DNA of 40,622 bases from VRUE01 sp035260485 (GTDB taxonomy: Bacteria; Actinomycetota; Thermoleophilia; Solirubrobacterales; 70-9): the NCBI GenBank assembly GCA_035260485.1, contig DATFVC010000059.1, forward strand, positions 1 to 40,622, read 5' to 3'. Below, piece after piece: positions 7,901 to 16,097 of this stretch. Under the pieces are notes generated by a model. That model was given only the letters and a program-made list of their open reading frames with translations. It was not told where the DNA came from and did not search any database. The stretch's first letter is position 1. Each line of letters starts with the position of its first letter. Both the position numbers and the translations under genes were made by a program.

Positions 7901-10900
7901 AACGTGATCGGCATTCCCCGAGACGACGGTGGCTTGACGTTCGTCTGGGAGCACTCCGACCTGCTCGACGACGCTGCCGCGGACCGCCTCGCCGGCCACC
8001 ACCTGCAGCTGCTCGAACAGTTCGTCGAGCGACCGGGCGTGCGGCTCTCCGAGCTAGACCTGCTGAGCGAGCCGGAACGGCGGGTCATCGAGAGCTGCAG
8101 AGCCGGCACCGGGACCTATGACCGAGATGCGACCGTTCACGGCTTGGTCGCGGCGCGGGCTCGGCGCGATCCCGAGGCGATCGCGGTTGTGGACGGATCG
8201 CGGGAGCTGACCTACCGGGAGCTGCTCGATCGCGCCGGGGCCGTGGCTGCCTCGCTACACGAGTGGGGCGTGGAGGGAGGCGATCGGGTCGGCGTCCTCC
8301 TCGGGCGCTCGGCCGACGCGGTGATCGCCCAGCTCGGGATCCTCGTCGTCGGCGCCGCCTACGTCCCACTCGACCCCCTGCACCCGCCCGCGCGGATCGG
8401 CTCGGCCCTATCGGACGCCGGCGTGGGGATCGTCCTCACCGACGCCGTGCTGTGCCGCCGGTTGCCGGTGGGCGTCGCCGCGCTCGACGTCACCGAGGCG
8501 GCGGCGGGCGAGGCCGTCGAACCGGTCGTTGAGACCGGTTCGGAGGACATCGCCTACGTCATCTACACCTCTGGCTCCACCGGTGAGCCCAAGGGCGTCG
8601 AGATCACGCACCGCAACGTCGCCCGCCTGGTCGACGAACCCGAGTTCGCAGAACTGGGCCCCAGCACCGTGATGCTCCACGCCGCCTCACCCGCCTTCGA
8701 TGCTGCCACCCTGGAGATCTGGGGACCACTCGCCAACGGCGGAACCATCGCCTGCCTGGGCGAGCAGCCCTCACCGGACGCCGTCGCGGAGGCGATCGCG
8801 AGGCATGGCGTGACGATCCTCTGGCTCACCGTCGGCCTCTTCAACGAGCTGGTCGACCGCCGGCCGGAGTGCCTGCGAAGTGTGCGGCACGTGCTCGCCG
8901 GCGGGGACGCACTCTCCTCCGATCACGTGCGTCGGGCTCTGGCGGCGCTACCGCCCGACGGCAGCCTCACCAACGGCTACGGGCCGACCGAGACGACCAC
9001 CTTCGCCACCACGCATGAGCTGCGACCTGGCGATACGGTCGAGGAGACGATCCCGATCGGCCACCCGATCCAGGGGACCACCTGCGACGTGGTGGACGCG
9101 GAGGGTCGCGACCTCCCGGTCGGCGCCGCTGGTGAGCTTGCGATCGGCGGCGATGGCCTCGCGCGCGGCTACCGGGGAGACCCGCGGCTGACCGCCGCGC
9201 GCTTCCGGCCGGATCAAAATCGCCCCGGCGAGCGACGGTACCTGACTGGGGACCGGGTCCGGAGGCGGCCGGACGGCGCGCTCGAGTTCCTCGGCCGGAT
9301 CGATCGCCAGGTCAAGGTGCGCGGAGTCAGGGTCGAGCCGGCAGAGGTGGAGCAGGCGCTGCGATCCCACCCGGCCCTTGCCGACGCCGCGACGGTCGCC
9401 TTCGAGCGCGCGCCGGGCGACCTCGCGCTCGCCGCATACGTCGTCGCCGAGCCCGGCTGGCCGGCCCCCGACGCAAGCGCCCTGCGCACGCACGCAGCCG
9501 CCCGCCTCCCCGTGGCGATGGTGCCGAGCGCTTGGGTGACGCTGCCAAAGCTGCCGCTGACCGCCAACGGCAAGCTCGACCGCGACCGCCTTCCAGCGCC
9601 GGGCACGAAGCACCTGGCTCGCGACAGCGGCGACACCAGGCCAAGCGGCGCAGCGGAGCGGCGAGTCGTGGGGTGCTTCGAAGAGGTGCTCGGAGTGAGG
9701 CCGGTTGGCCCCGAGGACGACTTCTTCGCCCTCGGCGGACACTCGCTGCTGGCGATTTCGCTCTTCGCCGAGCTGGAGCGGATCGACGGCCGGCGCCTGC
9801 CCCTTGCCTCGATCTTCGAGGCGCCCACTCCCAGGCAGCTGGCGGCGCGACTTGGCCCCAAGGCGCCCGCCCCGCGCTGGGACAACCTCGTGGCCCTAAA
9901 GCCTCAGGGCACCCGACCGGCGCTGTTCGCCGTTTCGGCAGGGGATGGCAACATCGTCGGCTTCGGCCCCCTTGCCCGTCAGCTCTCCGACGAGCAGCCG
10001 CTCTACGCCCTGCAGCCGAGCGGGCTCGACGGCCGCCGGCCGCTCGACCACGGGATCGAGGCGATGGCGAACCGCTACCTCGCCGCATTGCGCAGCGTGC
10101 AGCCGCATGGCCCCTACCTGCTGGCCGGGCGCTGCAACGGAGCCACCGTCGCTTACGAGATGGCCCAGCGCCTGCGCGCCGAGGGCGAACAGGTGCCGTT
10201 CCTGGCGGCGCTCGACTCCGATCCGCCGCCGGCGGGACCACGCGAGCTGGCGCCGGGCATTCCCTACGACCCGATCATGGAGTCCGCCTGGATGCGCGCC
10301 CGCAAGGCCGGCGAAGAGGCGCCCGACCCGAGCGACCCGGCCCGACTCGCGCGTTGGCTGAGCGAGCCGGTTGGCCCCGGCGTCTCCCGCTATCTCCACG
10401 AGGCCTGGCGCTGGCGCGACGACCTCGGCCGGGCCTGGCCGAATCCGCTCGGCGCTGACGCCAACGGCGTGGCCGAGTGGGGTTGGGACCACGGCCCACG
10501 CGAGCACGGCCTGGTGCGCGCGCTCCTCATCCCTAAACCGGCCCGGGCGGAGCCACGCCGCGAGCGGTCAAGACGGGCATGGGCCCGAGGCTCGCGCATC
10601 GCTCGGGAAGCCCGGACAGAGGCGGGCCGCTCGACTGTCGACGTGCTCGAAAAGGTGCTCGGCCGACCCTTGCCCAACGCCCGCGAGCGGATCGAGCGCC
10701 GAGTTGTCGGCGCGGCGCGGCGTGCCCGCGAGAACTACAGAGCCGAACCGTGGCCGGGACGGGTGCTGCTGGTGACCTCGCCCGAGTTCGAGGACAAACC
10801 CACCTACCAGGCCTGGGAGCTGAGGGCTCGCGGCGGTGTCGACCGTCGACCTCTGCCAGTGGGCCACATCGAGATGCTGCGCGAGCCGGGGGCCGCCCTT

Positions 10901-10993
10901 CTCGCTCGCTGCCTCGAGGAATGCATCGGGGACGCGCTGAACGGATCCGACCTCTCCGTCGCCCTCCTGAGCACCCGATCGCTTCGAGAGTGA
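4976..10993 (+). CDS. Two-module nonribosomal peptide synthetase, A-T-C-A-T-TE
   Basis: 2005 residues from a TTG at 4976; a stop at 4946 limits any extension. A1: FTSGSTG from 156, NGYGPTEAT, A10 Lys488. T1: LGGTS with pantetheinylated Ser540. Condensation domain: starts near 599, active site HHLIHDG at 726-732. A2: YTSGSTG from 1197, A10 Lys1533. T2: LGGHS, Ser1590. The release domain spans about 1640-2005. There is no leading C domain, so the first amino acid starts the chain, and the predicted product is a dipeptide. By motif alignment I read the A1 code as DVLAVIGIVK (no match I know) and A2 as DALWLGGTFK (close to valine-type codes). The release domain has GRCNG with Cys1720 where Ser is usual, Asp1747, and GH with His1964; about 117 extra residues lie in the lid. 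It is activated presumably by the PPTase at 21916. Its setting among sugar genes suggests a peptide-bearing glycoconjugate. Confidence 0.93.
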   Translation: MDVTTELERPIAELVGQHAAEQPEAVAIEDGPRHLTYAELDAAGARIAAGLRAAGVGDEEPVAVCLPRSWQAICAFLGILRAGAAYVPIDPSYPSRRQRQLLDLAGARLALTGEAHGHRLPPQVERVDAEACALSGAGVTPATQPAGNDRLAYVLFTSGSTGTPKGVEVTHCNLINLLRSGADLVPRDNDTVLQVVPLGFDVSGLEIWGALLNGARLVIAPRVRPDPAQLGRLIVERGVTMLAISTGLLHELINAALPDLAGLRLCVAIGDVLSPRAVAALRSAHPAVRVLNGYGPTEATIVASSFEVDGDDRGPVPIGRALPGYHLYVLDESGELQREGEPGELWIGGAGVARGYRNDPERTAERFQANRFEGGSMYRTGDRVQLRPDGELIFLGRLDAQVKIDGQRVEPGEVEQALAAHPDVYEAAILVREDVPGHKRLVAYAALRPGGRASATELQVHLASRLPGSMTPDSVVLLDAMPRNERGKVDRDALPAPQRDLSDDALADPGVASVARLMAEVLQLDAVGPDEDFFDLGGTSLLALQLAGRLRGQLGARIDIGAVFEERTAAGLAGRIGAPGAEKPELPPLLAGPSAETAPVSAAQRRALLFSRMHPDSIAYQFAAIFRFEGSLDQTALRGALDDLIRRHEILRTSFFERDGEPLQIIHAECEAPLETVDLRDCAHDAWPQLVRGRVRTRIDPAKLPLMRWVLARLDERSWALLHVEHHLIHDGWSFAVLAGELAELYSARVEGRQPDLPEPVVQFQDYTRWEREAHRGGPVRSQIEDWARRLDPEPPLVELPGAKARPPRESFAGGSIRRRIDRELVSQLRSLANENRVTLFMVTLAAFLVQLRRYSGVDDLQVGSGLANRRDPNAEGLIGMVVNTVALRCDLGGDPEVRELLQRVGRVAVHAYANADAPFEAVVEAIRPSREAARSPLIQTLFSFHDAPREAERWARLQAKLVQIVPNGTAKTDLNVIGIPRDDGGLTFVWEHSDLLDDAAADRLAGHHLQLLEQFVERPGVRLSELDLLSEPERRVIESCRAGTGTYDRDATVHGLVAARARRDPEAIAVVDGSRELTYRELLDRAGAVAASLHEWGVEGGDRVGVLLGRSADAVIAQLGILVVGAAYVPLDPLHPPARIGSALSDAGVGIVLTDAVLCRRLPVGVAALDVTEAAAGEAVEPVVETGSEDIAYVIYTSGSTGEPKGVEITHRNVARLVDEPEFAELGPSTVMLHAASPAFDAATLEIWGPLANGGTIACLGEQPSPDAVAEAIARHGVTILWLTVGLFNELVDRRPECLRSVRHVLAGGDALSSDHVRRALAALPPDGSLTNGYGPTETTTFATTHELRPGDTVEETIPIGHPIQGTTCDVVDAEGRDLPVGAAGELAIGGDGLARGYRGDPRLTAARFRPDQNRPGERRYLTGDRVRRRPDGALEFLGRIDRQVKVRGVRVEPAEVEQALRSHPALADAATVAFERAPGDLALAAYVVAEPGWPAPDASALRTHAAARLPVAMVPSAWVTLPKLPLTANGKLDRDRLPAPGTKHLARDSGDTRPSGAAERRVVGCFEEVLGVRPVGPEDDFFALGGHSLLAISLFAELERIDGRRLPLASIFEAPTPRQLAARLGPKAPAPRWDNLVALKPQGTRPALFAVSAGDGNIVGFGPLARQLSDEQPLYALQPSGLDGRRPLDHGIEAMANRYLAALRSVQPHGPYLLAGRCNGATVAYEMAQRLRAEGEQVPFLAALDSDPPPAGPRELAPGIPYDPIMESAWMRARKAGEEAPDPSDPARLARWLSEPVGPGVSRYLHEAWRWRDDLGRAWPNPLGADANGVAEWGWDHGPREHGLVRALLIPKPARAEPRRERSRRAWARGSRIAREARTEAGRSTVDVLEKVLGRPLPNARERIERRVVGAARRARENYRAEPWPGRVLLVTSPEFEDKPTYQAWELRARGGVDRRPLPVGHIEMLREPGAALLARCLEECIGDALNGSDLSVALLSTRSLRE

Positions 10994-11009
10994 TCGGTAT
11001 GCTGCGACC

Positions 11010-11990
11010 GTGCCCAACGCGCCCTCGTCGAAAGGCCGCGTGGCCGGGGGGTGGCAAGGCACCCGCATACTCGTCATCGGCTGCGGCTTCATCGGATCTC
11101 ATGTCGTCGCCGAGCTTGCCACCCGAGGCCGGTCGCCTGTTGTTCTCACCCGTTCGCGCCCCGCGGACGAAGTGCAGCGTGCAATCGCACCTGGAGATCT
11201 CCATCTCGGCGACGCAAGCGACATCGGTGACCTGGAGCCGGCGCTCACCGGAGTCAGTCACGTTGTCTACTGCGCCGGGGGACTGCTGCCCGCCGCCTCG
11301 CAAGACGACCCCGAGCGGGACGCGCTCCTTACCCTCCGTCCGCTGCGGGCGGTGCTGGAGGCTCTGCGCGACCGCCCCGGCGTGAAGCTGACCTACATCT
11401 CGTCGGGGGGAACGGTCTACGGGGAGCCCAAGAAACTGCCGGTAAGCGAGTCTGCCCCCACCCGCCCCCATGGCTCCTACGGGGAGCTGCACCTCGTTTG
11501 CGAGAAGGAGATTGAGCGGCACCGCACCGAACATGGGCTACAGGCGCGCGTCCTGCGTTGCTCCACCGTCTACGGAGAGCGCCAGCTGCCTGACCGGGGT
11601 CAGGGCGCCGTACCGACCTTCCTGCACCGGGTCGAGCGGGGAGAAGCAATCCACCTCTACGGGGGCGACGGGACGATCCGCGACTACGTCTATGCGGGCG
11701 ATGTGGCGAAGGCCGTCATTGGACTCTTGGACCGTGACGACGGGGTACCCGTACTCAACCTCGGCTCAGCTGAAGGCACGTCGCTGTTGAAGCTCCTGCG
11801 CCTGATCGAGAAACAGGTAGGTCGTCAAGCTCTGGTGGAAGAGCACCCCGAGCGCGACTTCGACGTACACGAGATAGTCCTCGACACCACTCGGCTGGTG
11901 CGTCTGATCGGTTTCGAGCCGACTCCGCTCGAGATTGGGATCGAACGTACGCACCGCTGGCTCGCTGACAACACGCCGGAGAAGGTGTGA
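11010..11990 (+). CDS. NAD(P)-dependent sugar epimerase/dehydratase (extended SDR) with YxxxH in place of YxxxK
   Basis: 326 residues starting at a GTG, 16 bases after the NRPS stop. The Rossmann motif is GCGFIGSHV near residue 25. The strand 4 region is VVYCAGG, the catalytic Ser region is YISSGGTVYG, and the end shows DYVYAGDVAKAV and VLNLGSAEGTSLLKLL, as in UDP-glucose 4-epimerase-like enzymes. The usual YxxxK pair reads Tyr157-GEL-His161, so the catalytic Lys is replaced by His. This may change or abolish the redox step, or mark a subfamily. The stop overlaps the next start by four bases (GTGA), showing translational coupling with the GT4 gene. The likely role is making or modifying the nucleotide sugar that the next enzyme uses. 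Confidence 0.85.
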   Translation: MPNAPSSKGRVAGGWQGTRILVIGCGFIGSHVVAELATRGRSPVVLTRSRPADEVQRAIAPGDLHLGDASDIGDLEPALTGVSHVVYCAGGLLPAASQDDPERDALLTLRPLRAVLEALRDRPGVKLTYISSGGTVYGEPKKLPVSESAPTRPHGSYGELHLVCEKEIERHRTEHGLQARVLRCSTVYGERQLPDRGQGAVPTFLHRVERGEAIHLYGGDGTIRDYVYAGDVAKAVIGLLDRDDGVPVLNLGSAEGTSLLKLLRLIEKQVGRQALVEEHPERDFDVHEIVLDTTRLVRLIGFEPTPLEIGIERTHRWLADNTPEKV

Positions 11991-13693
11991 AGACCCTCGG
12001 CAAACGGCTGCACGGTCTACGCTGGCGCTTGACCGCCACTCGTCGCCTCTGGCGCTCTGGCGCCGAGCCGGATATGACTTTTCTGCCACCGCCTCCGGTC
12101 GAGCGAATACCGGTCGGCCATCTGGATGGGCCCGGTCCCAAGACCACGATCGGGCGGGGTGCACTCGCCATCAGTGGCTGGGTGCTGTTCCCCTCGGAGC
12201 CCACGGTACGGGTAGAGCTATGGCTCGGCGAGGAACGGCTCGGGCGTGCTCGGCTTGGCTTCCTGCGCCGTGATGTTGACGAAATGTTCGACTTTCCGAA
12301 CGCGTATGTGTCCGGCTTCCACATCACCGCCGATCTCACGGAGTGGAGTGGAGGCGACGGCGAGGCGACCCTGCGCACGGTGGCCACCAGCGCGAGCGGA
12401 GAGCGTTTCGAGCTTGATCCGGTCCCGCTCACGGTTGCCCCAGAAAAGCCTCGTGACTCATCGCTCGCCCCTCCGGCCGCTCGCACTCCTCACGCGGCGT
12501 CAGCCGGCAGGCGTCAACTTCTTGTCTACACCCATCAGCTCGACCTTGGCGGCGCCCAGCTGTATCTACTCGATCTCTTGCGCGAGCTCGCCAGAGGGGA
12601 GGCGTTCACCCCCACCGTTGTCAGTGGGATGGACGGGCGGACCCGCACAGACCTGGAAGATCTCGGCATCCCAGTCCATATCTCGAGCTTGGTGCCCCGC
12701 GACGACCTCAGCTCCCACATCGGCCGGGTCGAAGAGCTTGCTGTGTGGGCAGCTGCGCGCAACTTCGAGGTCGCGCTCATCAACACTTCCACCACCCTCG
12801 CCTTCCCAGGGGCCGAGGCGACGGCCCTGCTGGGAATACCAACGGTATGGACGATCCACGAGAGCTTCGCCCCGCCGGTCCTCTGGTCTGACCTCGACCT
12901 CCGGATCCGGGAGCGCGCGGAAGCGGCACTTGCCGGCGCCTCGCTGGCGCTGTTCGAGGCGGAGGCGACGCAGCGGCTATACGAACCACCGCTGGAGAAC
13001 TCCCAATGCCTGACCGTTCCCTACGGGATCGATCTCTCTCCGATCGATCGGGCGCGCGCCGGGTTCAACCCGGCGGCGGCACGCCGAGATGTCGGCATCC
13101 CCGGCGATGCCGACATCCTGCTTTGCATCGGGACGATCGAGCCCCGCAAGGCCCAGATCCCCCTCGCTCAGGCTTTCGAGCTGATCGCCGGCCGGCACCC
13201 CAATGCCCGCCTCGTCTTCGTTGGCGGCTCGGACAAGCCCGATTCGCTCGCCCTCGCCGAATGCATCGAGGCCTCCCGCTGGAGCGACCGGATGGAGCTG
13301 GTTCCGATCACCCCCGATGTCCACAGCTGGTACGGCCTTTCCGACTTCCTGGTCTGCGCTTCCGACGTCGAGTCGCTGCCTCGCACCGTGCTCGAGGCGA
13401 TGGCGTGGGAAACCCCGGTACTGGCAACGAACGTCTTCGGCTTGCCGGAGCTGATCGCCGATGGCGAGTCGGGTTGGCTTTGCGAGTCCGGCGACATCGC
13501 CCTTCTTGCCGAGGGCCTCGACCGAGTCTTGAGCACGACCCCAGAGCAGCGGGAGCAGGTTCGCAAGACAGCACGCAAGCTCGTCGAAGAGAGGCACTCC
13601 CTCGAGCGCTACGCAAAGCAAGTGTCGAAACTGCTCGACCGAGCCGCCAGCGGCGACATCGTCGCCCCCAACCAGCATGTGGCAACGACTTAG
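11987..13693 (+). CDS. Family 4 glycosyltransferase with N-terminal beta-rich domain
   Basis: 568 residues. The C-terminal GT-B transferase begins near residue 176 (LLVYTHQLDLGGAQLYLLDLL). The donor-side domain shows LLCIGTIEPRKAQIPLAQAF, LVFVGGSD, and the ESLPRTVLEAMAWETPVLATNVFGLPELI region with the EX7E acidic pair typical of GT4. The first 160 residues contain ISGWVLFPSEPTVRVELWLGEE and VSGFHITADL, a beta-sandwich-like pattern seen in other proteins fused to glycosyltransferases; I do not know its function. A Pro/Ala-rich linker joins the two. The start is GTG, overlapping the upstream stop by four bases, and the end overlaps the next gene by 17 bases, so SDR, GT4 and GT-C form one coupled unit. 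Confidence 0.87.
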   Translation: MKTLGKRLHGLRWRLTATRRLWRSGAEPDMTFLPPPPVERIPVGHLDGPGPKTTIGRGALAISGWVLFPSEPTVRVELWLGEERLGRARLGFLRRDVDEMFDFPNAYVSGFHITADLTEWSGGDGEATLRTVATSASGERFELDPVPLTVAPEKPRDSSLAPPAARTPHAASAGRRQLLVYTHQLDLGGAQLYLLDLLRELARGEAFTPTVVSGMDGRTRTDLEDLGIPVHISSLVPRDDLSSHIGRVEELAVWAAARNFEVALINTSTTLAFPGAEATALLGIPTVWTIHESFAPPVLWSDLDLRIRERAEAALAGASLALFEAEATQRLYEPPLENSQCLTVPYGIDLSPIDRARAGFNPAAARRDVGIPGDADILLCIGTIEPRKAQIPLAQAFELIAGRHPNARLVFVGGSDKPDSLALAECIEASRWSDRMELVPITPDVHSWYGLSDFLVCASDVESLPRTVLEAMAWETPVLATNVFGLPELIADGESGWLCESGDIALLAEGLDRVLSTTPEQREQVRKTARKLVEERHSLERYAKQVSKLLDRAASGDIVAPNQHVATT

Positions 13694-15395
13694 CGCGTCA
13701 CAACGGTGGGCGATCGTCGTCGCCCTCGGCGCACTGGTGCTTGTCGCCATCGACATCTGGTGGTTCGAGACGTACAGGAACGGCTTCCCGCTCGACGTCG
13801 ACGAGGCGGGGTACACGACCATCGGCTTGATCGACTACCTCGGCCTGAAGGGCGGCGGGCTACATGGCTGGTGGGAAGCGATCCAGACTCAGACGCCCAA
13901 CGCCCCGCTAACTCCGGCGCTGCAGTCGCTGCTTGCCTTTGTCAAGCCCGGAGTGCTGGACGGATTCGCGGTGCTGACCGGCTTCGTTGTCGTGCTGGCA
14001 TTCGCGATCTATGGGATCGGCACACGATTGGCTGGGCCACGACTCGGAGCGCTCGTGGCACTCGTGACCGCAGCCGCGCCCGGCACCTTCATCTACGCCC
14101 GCGAGTACGTGTTCGCTCTGCCTGCGGCGGCGCTACTGGCCTGCGCCGTCTTCGCGTTGCTCCAGAGCGACGGCCTGCGGCGACGGCGCTTGGCGATCGC
14201 CTGCGGGGCGGCGCTCGGGCTGATGCTGCTCGCGCGGACGATGACGGTCGCCTTCGTGCCGGGGGTTCTCGCGGCGGCCGTCCTGACGCTGGGTCTACGC
14301 CAGCAGGGCAAAAGCGACCTGCTCCAGCGCCTGCTCAATCTCGGCCTGTTGGTCCTCACCGGCTTCGCGGTTGCCGCCACCTGGTACTGGCGCAACCTGC
14401 AGTCGGTAATCGACTACCTGACCAGCTACGGCTACGGGGATCAGGCCAAGTTCTACGGCGCTGAACATTCCCTGCTCTCCTGGGCCCGCTTCCAAACGGT
14501 CTCCGAACGCATGATCTTCGACGACCTGCTCGTCCCCCTGGCGGTACTCGTGTTCGCCGGCCTGGTGACCATCGGTGTGGTGGCGGTCAGGCGGCTTCTC
14601 GACGGCGAAGATCGGCGAGCTGAGCTGGAAAGGCTCGCCGCCAGCGACGCCTTCGGCGTCTTCGTCGTCTTTGCCGTTGGCTACGCCGCTCTGATGAGCT
14701 CCCAGAACGGTGGCGACGGATTCACCTTTCCGCTGGCGGTCCTGTTGCTGCCGCTGGCGGTCGTGGCACTGCGCTTGTTCCGCAGGGCGGCCCTACCGGT
14801 CATCGCGCTGCTCTGCGCGGTCACTGCCCTGAACGTCGCTGCCAGCTCGACGATCTGGGACAGCGTCTCGAAGACGCGACTGGTCGAGGTGCCCGGCTAC
14901 GGCGAAATGCCCTGGGTGAACGGGGTGCCTCATGCCGTCGGCGCGATTCGCGTGCAGGTCCCCGGCTCGCTTACCCACTTCGACGACCGCGATCACGGCT
15001 GGACCGAAATCGACAAGCGCCTCGCCCACCTCTTCCTGCAACCGGTCGGGCCCGAAGGCCAGCAGGGCTTGGTCGCCTTTGCCTCCCGCAACCGGGTGAT
15101 AAGCAGTAACAGCGTCGGACTCGCCGCCGTGATTACCGCGCACAAGACCATCCCGTTCAGCCAGCTGGCGGCCGAACCGAGCGACTCGGTCGGCGCCTAT
15201 GCCAAAGAGATCGGCCCGGAAGGCGGTCTTCCGGCATATCTGGTGACGATGAGCCGCAACACCGAAGACTTCCCGATTCCCGTCACCCAGGCCTACGCGG
15301 AGACCGCCGCCAGAGAAGCCGGCTTTCGAAAGATCCGAACGATGGAACTGCCGGACGGCCGCCAACTCTACGTCTGGCGGAGGGCACCCGAATAG
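13677..15395 (+). CDS. Polytopic GT-C membrane glycosyltransferase (GT39/ArnT/PMT-like)
   Basis: 572 residues with one helix near residue 12-28, then the motif FPLDVDEAGYTTIGL, an acidic loop like the catalytic first extracytoplasmic loop of GT-C enzymes that use polyprenyl-phosphate sugars. About ten further hydrophobic segments follow up to residue 370, and then a soluble C-terminal domain of about 180 residues, probably outside the membrane. It would act at the outer face of the membrane on the growing glycan, lipid or a protein. It overlaps the GT4 gene by 17 bases. It shares the DDE/DxDEGY-type motif with the protein at 19983-21878, although the two are not close overall. Substrate unknown. 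Confidence 0.78.
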   Translation: MWQRLSASQRWAIVVALGALVLVAIDIWWFETYRNGFPLDVDEAGYTTIGLIDYLGLKGGGLHGWWEAIQTQTPNAPLTPALQSLLAFVKPGVLDGFAVLTGFVVVLAFAIYGIGTRLAGPRLGALVALVTAAAPGTFIYAREYVFALPAAALLACAVFALLQSDGLRRRRLAIACGAALGLMLLARTMTVAFVPGVLAAAVLTLGLRQQGKSDLLQRLLNLGLLVLTGFAVAATWYWRNLQSVIDYLTSYGYGDQAKFYGAEHSLLSWARFQTVSERMIFDDLLVPLAVLVFAGLVTIGVVAVRRLLDGEDRRAELERLAASDAFGVFVVFAVGYAALMSSQNGGDGFTFPLAVLLLPLAVVALRLFRRAALPVIALLCAVTALNVAASSTIWDSVSKTRLVEVPGYGEMPWVNGVPHAVGAIRVQVPGSLTHFDDRDHGWTEIDKRLAHLFLQPVGPEGQQGLVAFASRNRVISSNSVGLAAVITAHKTIPFSQLAAEPSDSVGAYAKEIGPEGGLPAYLVTMSRNTEDFPIPVTQAYAETAAREAGFRKIRTMELPDGRQLYVWRRAPE

Positions 15396-15424
15396 TCGCT
15401 TCGGCTACAGGAGATCTTGCCGTC

Positions 15425-16059
15425 ATGCTTGTCGCCTTGGGCGCCTTTGTCGGGGCAGCGACGGCAACTGGCCCTAATCGCTCCGTACTCCTTGCCACGG
15501 GTCATATTTCGACCTTCCGATGGACGGTTTCTGCATCGCGAGCCGCTGGCTCCAATGGCAGTCGTCGCCCATGTATCCAGGTCGACGTGGAATCTCTCAA
15601 ACGTTCGTCGCCGTCAGATCCGCTTGAAGTTGGTTTAGGGGGAGGATCCCTCTGCGGCCCGGTTCCAAACACGCAGGCCGAGGTAGATGAACTGGCTAAG
15701 CCCACGGTTTCAGTTCTCGCTATGGCGTTCAGCCCCTCCGTCAGTGAAGTGCGTCTGTTCTTTAAGGGCCGCCGCAATAGAACGCTCCCCCTTGAGCTGC
15801 TATCGAGCCGCAAGGCGAAAGGGCTCACCTCGTCCCGTTCCGCTTCGTCGCTCGCGCATATGCAGGTGACTTTTGCCTTGGGTTTGTTACCTATTCTTCC
15901 GCGGGAAGGTTCTCGATCCTGGAGAACGCGTGCCTTGTCCGCGCCAGTAACGACGGCCGGAGTACGAGCGCTACTCTGAGCCGGCTGGGTGTCCTAACGG
16001 GGGAGAAGCCGATGATCTCGAGTCGCCAGCAGAAGGCGAGCATGAGTCGTCATAGGTGA
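15425..16059 (+). pseudogene. Frameshifted gene for a small secreted or membrane-anchored protein of unknown family
   Basis: An AGGAG at 15408-15412 precedes ATG 15425. The frame then reads a short hydrophobic start and a protein-like run (ISTFRWTVSASR, RRPCIQVDVE, GGSLCGPVPNTQAEVDELAKP, SVLAMAFSPSVSEVRLFFKGR) to about 15815. From there a better-looking protein continues in another frame (AHLVPFRFVARAYAGDFCLG, then FVTYSSAGRFSILENACLV) until a stop at 16057-16059. Staying in the first frame gives an Arg/Ser-rich, less protein-like tail ending at 15979. I read this as one gene with a frameshift near 15815-15835. The region is visibly poorer in G+C than its neighbours. I do not recognise the family. 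This entry covers most of the 702-base gap between the flanking transferases; I see nothing else in it. Confidence 0.45.
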
Positions 16060-16097
16060 ACCTGAAGCGATGACGCAAATCGTTGCTGTAAATCCGA

